This document shows positions 56,457 through 64,000 of a stretch of DNA of 64,000 nucleotides, piece by piece. The first letter of the stretch is position 1, and each line of letters starts with the position of its first letter. Made by a program: the position numbers and the translations under genes. Source of the DNA: Ramazzottius varieornatus (Eukaryota > Tardigrada > Eutardigrada > Parachela > Ramazzottiidae); the NCBI GenBank assembly GCA_001949185.1, contig BDGG01000001.1:1298263-1362262 (forward strand), read 5' to 3'. Under the pieces are notes generated by a model, which was not told the DNA's origin, searched no databases, and was given only the letters and a program-made list of their open reading frames with translations.

Positions 56457-57070
56457 CACTGAGCTCTTTGCACGTCGAAGGACCGCCGCTTTCTCCGTGA
56501 GGGCTCCTTCCGCCCAGGGCGTAAGCGGCGATTAGAACATCGGTGTATCGCTCTTTCCTGGCCAGAAGTTTGTTTCACCCTGTGGCAAGGCGGAACTATA
56601 AGCATGACTATGCAAGGCAACTCGATTCTGGTCAACATGTCCACCGAAGAAATCATCTTCCAGACGAGAATGAAGGGATATCGTGCCAGATGAAACCGAA
56701 CAGGAACTTTGTCATGTACGATCGAAACACGAATCCTCTCTGGGCCAAAGGAGTAAGACACCCGAATCTGTGAAATTGCTGTGGTTGTGATGTTGATGAT
56801 TCCCCAGCGGAAAAACTCATGTTGCTGCTCTTTTTGCAGACCGACCATTGTAGCTGCGAGTTTGGAGCAGTATATTTGGCCGTGCAGGACAATAGAAATT
56901 TTGCAGTGCTCATAAAGGCGAGAGAACCTGTCTGGAGTACAGAAGATTCACTGGTCGGCAGAGTTCTCGGGGAGATGGAAACTAAGGATACCGTCATCGT
57001 CGATGTTCCAGGTGGTGATAAATCTTTCTCCTTGATGTTCTTAATGCCAACGCTGTTACATGTATACTGA
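56457..57070 (+). CDS. Bulb-type (B-lectin) mannose-binding-like protein, frameshifted
   Basis: Pieces at about 56457-56520, 56566-56752 and 56840-57070 give three successive beta-prism strands: SMTMQGNSILVNMSTEEIIF, NRNFVMYDRNTNPLWAK and LAVQDNRNFAVLI followed by PVWST. These match the repeated Q-x-D-x-N-x-V-x-Y plus W-A/S pattern of the bulb lectin fold. The sugar pocket normally needs Q, D, N and Y. Here the third repeat keeps Q-D-N but lacks Y, and the first is poor. A one-base frameshift lies near 56681-56690, between repeats 1 and 2, so the gene is either decayed or the assembly has an error there. The start is not found, and the first piece lacks an ATG. About 45 residues after the last repeat are non-lectin. 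In animals this fold is patchy (known in fishes and sponges), so horizontal transfer is a possibility to test. Confidence 0.6.
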
Positions 57071-57306
57071 GCTAGGAGTGGATTTGACCCTGTCATTCTT
57101 TTGGTACTAGAAAGTTCGAGAGCAGTTTCTTTCGTTCCGTACCCATTCGTACTAGTAACGTTTTTGCTATTATGAGCCAGAGAGCAGTAGAAATTTATGA
57201 ACCACTGATATACGGGAACATCGACGACAAAGTTGCAGGACGCCATGACGAGATTGCGATTCAACTACACTAGATTTTTCCACAAAATGAATTTTATACA
57301 TTTAGC
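57071..57306. other. Short gap between convergent genes
   Basis: Nothing recognised between the lectin-like gene and the four-span membrane gene, whose 3' ends face each other. Confidence 0.5.
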
Positions 57307-58246
57307 TCAAGTAGTTCGTATATAGCCAGCGGCGCTGTGGTTCTTTGGATGGCAAATCCAGCATTTGCATCGCCGAGTTGCGATGACTTGGTAAACGACA
57401 GCTAGAACGTTGAGCAGAAGAGCGAGGACCAACAAGCACAAGGTGATGAAGGCCGTGATGACGGTGAAGCGTTGCGGAAGTGAGGAATTGCACAGGAGGG
57501 GATACAATGACAGCGTGATACCGTAGGCGGTGATACCGATGCCGTTAGCGAAGGGCAACAGCGAGCAGTTAACCATGAAGTACGATCGGCGGAGCCAGCT
57601 GTGCCAACCGTCGTCGATACCGCGCTTGTTAGCCAGGGAACCCATCAGTCCGCAGAGGACGTTGAGAAGACCGATCCAGGTACCGTACCACAGCCAGTCC
57701 ACACCGTCGGTCAAAAAGAGACCACAGGTGAACAGCGGATAGTGGCCTACGAAAAACTCGTGAATACGGAAAAGAAATAAGTACCTGTTCGTGTGACAGG
57801 GAGCATATTGGGTTCTAGTCCGGTGAAGGTACATGAGGAACAGGGAACCGTTTATTCGGTTTTGTTTAACGATGAGCCGATTTTCGGCAGCCCAACATTT
57901 TTCGCTACTTACTGTACATGTTGACAGCCATGGTCACGAGCCCCACGATGAGCTGCAGGTACGCCAGCAGACGCCATCTGGTGTGAAATAGACACTTATA
58001 GCTCGAAGCTGCGAACTGCTTATCGCTGGCAGTGGCGGAGTTCTTGCGGGGACCTGCTCGATCCAATATACCATCACTGCTGTCACGGCGGTTATTTCCG
58101 CCCATGTTGAAGCTGAGCTGGGAGAGAGCCACCGAATCTTGCCGCATGGATATCTGGCCTTGCAGTGGATGCATTAAAGGATCCCGTTTCATGGCAGAAC
58201 CAGCTTGACGGGTCTGCGGCGCGAACGTCAGCTTCTTATGTTCCAT
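57307..58246 (-). CDS. Four-transmembrane protein, unrecognised family
   Basis: Two exons (58246-57913 and 57746-57307, phase 1) encode 257 residues. The first 90 residues are polar, basic and Ser/Gln-rich and should lie in the cytosol. TM1 (LLAYLQLIVGLVTMAVNMY) is followed by a first outer loop with TCGLF. TM2 is WIGLLNVLCGLMGSLA. TM3 is FANGIGITAYGITL with a preceding NCSLLP. TM4 is FITLCLLVLALLLNVLAVVY. A short Cys-rich tail (RRCKCWICHPKNH) comes last and could be palmitoylated. The layout is like MARVEL, MS4A or TMEM-type tetraspans, but the CCG motif of true tetraspanins is absent. The function is unknown. The first exon begins just downstream of a possible 5' leader intron (tatctgcaaac at 58255). 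Confidence 0.82.
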
Positions 58247-59555
58247 ACTGAAGTATCTGCAAACAAACTAATCCGATAGAAAGGCGCCAGTACTTGTTTT
58301 TAACCGTACAGCGGACCAACGCACCTTTTGAAATATCTCGATATCAAAAAGAATCCTGAAAAGTAATAGTAATTTGGGTGAGCTTTCAGATGAACCGATT
58401 ATTAGTGCAACGGATGAAATGATAACGAGTTTGTGGAAGCGGAAATATCGACCAGGATTCACGGGATACGAGCTAAGCCAACATCTGCATGAATTGTATT
58501 GAACGCATTGTGCAGCAAAAAACGCGAGACCTGGGTTTTGACTTGCACACTTGAATGTAGTGTGGAGCTACTAACAAGCAGGAAGGAAGACGATATATAC
58601 TGGTTGTGAAGGATGGAGGGAAACCGATACAGAGCGGAAGACCATGAGCGGTCTGTGTATGGAGAAGTACGACTGGATGCCAGCTTACGTCGGGAGGTGG
58701 TACCATAGCACGCAGTGAAGCCGGAAAAGTAGGTCTTGGCATGCAGTCAACTGACTCCATGTCGGTTTCCTATGTATCGATCTTGGTTGAGCTTGCGGTC
58801 CGTGGATGTTATTTAATGAGTCTCTGACGACCAGTTACTGTAAGCCGGCAAGAGAATTACACGCTTTTAAATTGGTTGATATGAAACTGCGATGCTATTT
58901 TTCTGCAGTCGTTAACGCCCACATAATTGGAATGTGTACGCATGGTACAGTAGACACCTCAGTATATATACTGTACGTACAACGTGGTCGTAAATTTTTA
59001 AAGTACAAATTTTCTGCAGGGCCTCGCTCGGATCAAGTATGGTAAGTCGTGAAAGTCTGCACGGTGTTCGGAAATTTTGAGATCGCTCGAACATTTCTTG
59101 TCTCGGATACCGCTGTGTACAAAAAGTCGGAAAAGGAAAGAAGCCGAAGGAAGAGAACACTTTTGCCTAGTGTATCACCTACGTGCGCGGAACTAAAATT
59201 GATTCACAGAACAAGGAACCAACGACAGTGAAGGCAGATTCTGGCTTCACCACCCGTTACCTCGTACTTAGAACGCGAAAATTGAGCTCTGAAATTGGGC
59301 GTTAGATGGAGCCAGATGGATGCAGCCAATCGGATTTGCGCATTCGGTAAACAGTAATTACATTTCTTCTCGTATCTGACATTTTTCTTTATAGTCACTC
59401 AAATCAGAACCCTAATAACCACGTAACATGCGTTGATAGTGCACAATGGTTCCATATCACACACGGCATTTTTCGAACTATTGATAGAGTACCAGCAGCA
59501 ACGAAATAGAGTAGTAGCGAACACGAATGTGCGTGGTGGTCTCAGGAACGTAAAA
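58247..59555. other. Intergenic stretch, nothing recognised
   Basis: It separates a minus-strand and a plus-strand gene and so should contain both promoters. No clear TATA box is close to either start, and no repeat was recognised. Confidence 0.5.
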
Positions 59556-61178
59556 ATGGCCACGCCGATCCTTTTTGTAAAGTTCGGTCTAGTGCTCATC
59601 CTTCTTTCGTTGTTAGCGCCGAAGTCAGACTGCGCTGAGTACGTTCTAACTCCGGACGACAACTCTTTCCTCGACGACCTCCAGGAGCGAGCCTTTCGGT
59701 TCTTCTATGAGCACAGCAACCCCGTGAACGGTCTGACGCTGGACCGGGCATTTACTGATGGGAGACCTCCTCATGGCAAGGACAGTCACACCAACATTGC
59801 CAGCACGGCATGTACAGGTTACGCTCTTGTGGCCTATTGTATTGGGGTAGAACGTGGATGGATCACTAGGGCGGAGGCCATCGCCCGAACGACAGCTACC
59901 CTCACTCACTTCGCCCATCACGCCTACAATATCCACGGCTGGTTCTACCACTGGATCAACCAAGCAACGGGCGAACGAGAATGGAAATCGGAAATCTCGT
60001 CCATTGATACCGCCTTACTGCTAGGGGGTATCCTGACGGTTCGCCAGTATTTTGCAGAAGATAAGAACATAGTTTGTCTAGCCACTGAAATCTACGAAAG
60101 AGTCGATTTTCAGTGGATGTTGAATGGACACAAGAGTTGGCTGTCCCATGGATGGATACCGGCTGGGGTGGGCTGGGATAACGAACCGCACCCAGATAAA
60201 TTTCTGGAGAGCCGCTGGACAGACTATTCGGAGCAGACCATGCTGAACTTGTTGGCCATTGCGTCACCTAAATACCCCATAGACTGGAAAACATGGTACG
60301 GTATTTCAAAGCAGTCACACCGGCTCGCTCCTTGAAAAGATCGATGTAGTTACGAGCTCGTGAGTTAACTTCGGATTGGTGGTGTTTCTTCAGGTATGAC
60401 TTGAAAAGAAACTTTACCGAGTACGGTGGTTACAAATTCATGGCTGCTGTTCCTCCACTCTTTATTCACCAGTACTCGCATGCCTTTTTCGACTACCGAA
60501 ACAAACGCGAGCGCTATGAACAGTTCAACATGGATTACTTCCAGAACTCCATCACGGCAACCGAAGCGCAACGAGCTTTCTTCATGAGCGAGGAAACCCG
60601 CAAGGACTTTCCTACGTACAGCGAAAACATTTGGGGAATGACGGCTTCCGACACCGCGGCAGGGTACGATCCACTTTTTCTTCATGAGTCGGTTAACACC
60701 ATCGAAGGCCGATCAGTTACAGTATGTTTACAGGTACAGAGCATGGGGCGCTCCACCGCGCGATCCCGAAATGAACGGGACAGTGGTGCCATGTGCGGCT
60801 GGTGGGTCGTTGATGTTTGCGCCTGAAATCACTCTATCGGCCCTGAAAGCCATGAAGAGCCAGTACGGAGAGTCCATGGGTATCTATAAACGCTACGGAT
60901 TCACCGATGCTTTTAATCCAGATCCCCGTGCCAATTGGGTTAATCAGTACGTCCTTGGTATTGATGTGGGTATCACACTGCTGTCGGCGGAAAATCTTCG
61001 AACGGGAAACGTATGGAAATGGTTCATGACGAACCCCGAAGCCACAAATGCCTTAAAAATGGTCCGAATTTTGCCAAGCGGGACAGACCCTGCTCCCTCG
61101 TCGGCTACCACAATAAAGCCAATCTTCGCTCTGGTTATCGTACTGCTTGAATTGTGGCATGCTACAAGTACTATGTAG
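59556..61178 (+). CDS. Glycoamylase-like (bacterial PF10091-type) glycosidase, secreted, possibly GPI-anchored
   Basis: Three exons (59556-60295, 60394-60663, 60734-61178; phase 2 at both joins) give 484 residues. A signal peptide (about 1-27, KFGLVLILLSLLA) is followed by an alpha/alpha-barrel domain typical of bacterial glycoamylase-like proteins. It shows FLDDLQERAFRFFYEHSNP at the start, HGWFYHWIN, the S-S-I-D-T-A-L-L motif, W-T-D-Y-S-E-Q, and WGMTASDTAAGYRAWGAPP. Then come FAPEI, GFTDAFNP and GIDVGITLL. These proteins cleave glucan or related sugars; the acidic residue around T-A-S-D is probably catalytic. The C-terminus has a Ser/Pro-rich stretch and then a hydrophobic end (IFALVIVLLELWHA), as in GPI-anchored proteins. 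The family is mainly bacterial, so transfer with later intron gain is plausible. The two introns and the signal peptide argue against contamination. An upstream in-frame ATG at 59433 would bury the signal peptide. Confidence 0.87.
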
Positions 61179-61282
61179 ATTTTTGTGTTTTTATGTCTGC
61201 TGAAAGTGATCATTGAAAGTGGTTGGTTTCGACATTATCCGCGTTTCGAGGCTTTGGCAGATTGAGAGCTCGTTAGACTATA

Positions 61283-63153
61283 TCACTTGAAGTAAGGTGG
61301 AATAAGCGTGCTGCACGGAATGCTTTGTAGTGTGATAAGCCACCACATGGACAGACCAGCTCTGACCTGGCGCCTGAAAGATAAGACCGCTTTGTCAGAG
61401 GTTTGTGTCTGTGAATTGATTATTGTTTCCTGACGGCGCTGACCTGAAGGTTACGAACCCTCCGACGGTCAGAACGATCATTGTCAAGATGGCAGCCGAT
61501 ACCGCCACGGTGACACTGTAGGTCCGCCAACTTTGCTGAGCAGGAGTGCATGGACCTTCGAATCCCGAAAACCCGCAACGCGGCACATCAGGCGGCCAAG
61601 CAGTGGACTGATTAACTTTTCCAAGCGAGCTTTTGTCGAGCCATATGTAGGAGTGACTTGTTGGGTCGTAGCTGGCAGACAGCTAAACACATGAAGCGGC
61701 TGTACTACTCCAGATTATCAGTCGTTCAGGACCATTCAGGACCCAGAAGACCGTGTGACTAACCTGCATCTTCTGCGTGGATAAATCAAACGTGAAAATG
61801 CGTAGCTCGGCTGGACGGGACCCGCTTTCGTCAATGTAAGTCGGTCCCAGAGTCAAGTCGAAGGTGCGATTTCGTATGCTTTGGCGTAAGCGACGTCCGC
61901 TACAGGCTGAACCAGTTCGGCCCATATTTCGTAGATCTAATAATGTCTCATTGACCATGGCCGCGAAAATTTCTACACTGTTGAGGGTCTCTCGTGTTGT
62001 GTACAGATCGAGGGGTGAGGTTCCGTTTTCGTAGGTGGCGTTGTACAGTTTCATGGATTGCTCGGCAAGCTTCTGTCCCAGCAGGTGGTATTGTCCGTCC
62101 GCAATTTTCGTGGTGATCACGATGACGGTATGATACATTAGCGGATCCTTTCCCAGAGAAAGTCAGCCCATAAACAGATCGAGACTGGTGACCGGATAAA
62201 AATCAGCCATTCTTACCTTAGGCGGGGGGTGATCGAACCATTCCACGTGACCATAGAGATTTGATTGGACTGATTGTACTACGACGAACGCCTGCAAAAG
62301 CGTAGTCTTGTCAATAGCATGCATGTGCAGGATCGAGCTGGGGAGCTTACGTAATCTTGGCAGGATATATTTAGACTTCTTCCATTCCTCTGCAATAATG
62401 CTCTTTACGGGATATTTTAGGGCTTTTCGTAACATTTATAGTATTTTATACAATCAGCTTACCAATACTCTTAGCGCCGTTTTCGTGTCGGACAAGATGA
62501 AAATCACTGTAATGGCAACATACTGTAAGGAATTGCTTTGTTCGCTTACTTCGATAGCCCGATCGTGGCAGTTCTTTACGAAGACCCTTTATCACGAAGC
62601 AAATTGAAAGTGGACGGATGGGGAACCGGACCCCAGCATGCTGCTTACATGGCGAGCACTCGCACCAATGGGCCATGCAAGCTATGAACTGCTTCGTGAC
62701 TATTCTTACCTAGGCCCCTTTGCGTACTAAGTAAATCAGTCCTTACACACCTTTGGGCGAGGTCAGTCCGGAGTATTCGGGGACAAGTGCACGTACACAT
62801 GTGGGTGGTTACTAAAAGTTCATATTGCATAAGCGATATGCTTACCTCTACTCCTAGCCTGCGCGCTCTGTAAGCTTCCGGAGATAGTAGCTTCGTCAGA
62901 ACCATCAAAGTTTAGTATCGCGACTGAGTAAGGCCAGCTACTGCTGGATAAGCTAGCTGCCAATATTTCATTTGCCAACAACCGGTAGAAATCTGTCGAC
63001 ACTACGGAGTGGTCCAGTAAAAGCGACACGTGGTGCCAGTCAAAATTTTGTGTCAGTTTCAAGGCCGCTTGCCCAAAGCTCTTGTACGTTCCCACCATGG
63101 GAACTGCAGTTGGTGCTACTCGGTCGTTGAAGGTTTCTGCCGGCGCTACCGCC
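61283..63153 (-). CDS. ANF-receptor-type membrane protein lacking kinase and cyclase domains
   Basis: Exons 63153-62846, 62506-62463, 62389-62351, 62291-62217, 62147-61764, 61682-61444 and 61373-61283 join in phase; two are only 44 and 39 bases. They encode the ligand-binding fold of natriuretic-peptide and guanylate-cyclase receptors. Features are AVAPAE near the first Cys turn, FDWHHVSLLLD, VIFILSDTKTALRVL, then HVEWFDHPP and a long helical part. The juxtamembrane PPDVPRCGFSG and one transmembrane span (SVTVAVSAAILTMIVLTVGG) follow. The last exon reads FRRRQVRAGLSMWWLI, as in receptor cyclases just inside the membrane, then stops. An unspliced reading stops after 16 further residues (61395). 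Only 105 bases separate this from the glycoamylase stop, so no kinase or cyclase fits here. It could be a clearance- or decoy-type receptor or a truncated cyclase. The 5' exon with signal peptide lies upstream and was not resolved (a 26-base exon at about 63222-63247 is possible). Confidence 0.8.
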
Positions 63154-64000
63154 CTAAAAACTTCACAGGTGAAACAGTGTACACAGGTTAACCGTCGTAA
63201 TTTGCCAGTACTCACGATGAGAATAAGAGAACATCCCAGCCTAGAAATTCACAGCGTCATAACATTCTGTATCGAGTACGGCCGGGAGACACGATTCACC
63301 TGCCGCAAGAAGTGGAGAAACGATTTGCCCACCGCAGCCTGGAAGGACAGCATTGAATCCCCGCGATCAACTCTCAACACTCGATCGCTTAATTGGCATA
63401 TTAGGAGGGGGGAAGGGGGGGTCAAAGTTAAATTCCACCGACGGTGAGCTTTCGCCCGACGTTTTATACCGATCCGCCCCTCCTTTCCAATGAGCCAGTC
63501 AAAAGTCCTCCTTAACTCGGTGGGCTTAACCATCTTTGAGAGGGGTAGCAGTCGCTCCGGTTATTGCCTCAAAATTTTACGGCACTCTTGATATTTCCTG
63601 CTGACGTACAGTAGCCTTTGATCAATATCTGGTCCGTTTTTCTATTTTGTATAAAAAAGCCTCAGGTCAGTGAACGTGTAACCGCTCTGCGGAGATTCGA
63701 AGAAGACATCTTACTTTTACGCCAAAGAGCGGAACACTCGTCGTCCTCCAATATGACAAAAGCAGCGATTCAGACCCATCTGAAACTCAAGACGGAAAAC
63801 CCGAGCATAAGGAGCTGAAGCAACTTATGATTTCGGGACAGCTAATTACCGAAGGAAAGCACAGAGAAAATTCCTAAAAGAACTGGTGCTTCACGAATTC
63901 GGCTTTGTAACTCCACGGCACGAATAAAGAAAAGTTTGTTTATATGCACTGGAAAGCGAAATTGAAGTTCGAGTGCTAACTTCCTGTATTTGCAAGACAT
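63154..64000. other. Upstream region of receptor; possible partial plus-strand exon
   Basis: The receptor 5' end should lie here or beyond. A plus-strand open stretch 63664-63819 follows a tttgtataaaaaagcctcag acceptor. It reads like a coiled coil (V-T-A-L-R-R-F-E-E-D-I-L-L-L-R-Q-R) and could be a last exon, but no other exon supports it. Confidence 0.3.

Noticed and set aside
1-64000. tRNA, rRNA and CRISPR arrays
   Set aside because: I looked for tRNA B-box words and regular spacer repeats and saw none; the tandem arrays present are minisatellites.

Overview
The window is nuclear DNA of an animal. Genes are split by short GT-AG introns (mostly 60-350 bases), and metazoan families are present: a MEX-3 RNA-binding protein, a Barx-type homeobox gene, a Cys-loop ligand-gated channel, natriuretic-peptide/guanylate-cyclase type receptors and Ly6 domains. 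A secreted protein with a type-2 (peritrophin-A) chitin-binding domain and many secreted low-complexity proteins suggest a chitin-bearing ecdysozoan. A tardigrade would fit, but that is inference from gene content and compactness, not proof. Exon boundaries below were read by eye from splice signals and checked for phase. No alignment or expression data were used.

Layout. 0-2.6 kb: decayed ANF-type receptor on the minus strand. 2.6-6.8 kb: repeats and small inverted-repeat elements (MITEs). 6.9-9.1 kb: two tandem NADPH-dependent FMN reductase-like genes (minus). 9.6-11.9 kb: Cys-loop channel of ten exons (minus). 14.1-15.0 kb: two-domain Ly6-like protein (plus). 17.3-27.5 kb: a block of four secreted low-complexity proteins. 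It holds a Gly/Ser/Tyr-rich protein with a prion-protein-like hydrophobic core, a long modular protein ending in a chitin-binding domain, and two tandem proline-rich proteins. 29.1-30.1 kb: Barx-like homeobox gene with a MITE in its first intron. 31.8-34.15 kb: a degenerate Tigger/pogo-like transposon with 160-base terminal inverted repeats. 34.4-36.6 kb: two decayed GPCR paralogues. 39.5-44.3 kb: mex-3. 44.3-50.6 kb: gene-poor and repeat-rich. 50.7-55.6 kb: two tandem members of an unrecognised secreted Cys-rich family with acidic tails. 56.5-57.1 kb: a frameshifted bulb-type lectin gene. 57.3-58.2 kb: a four-membrane-span protein (minus). 59.6-61.2 kb: a bacterial-type glycoamylase gene with introns (plus). 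61.3-63.2 kb: an ANF-type receptor that appears to end just after its membrane span (minus).

The genes do not form one pathway. The most coherent group is the 17-27 kb block, which looks like extracellular matrix or cuticle material, and the two proline-rich genes share a duplicated promoter block. The least explained group is the tandem secreted pair at 50.7-55.6 kb. The whole window is sprinkled with TA-flanked MITE-like elements, some in introns and some present twice.
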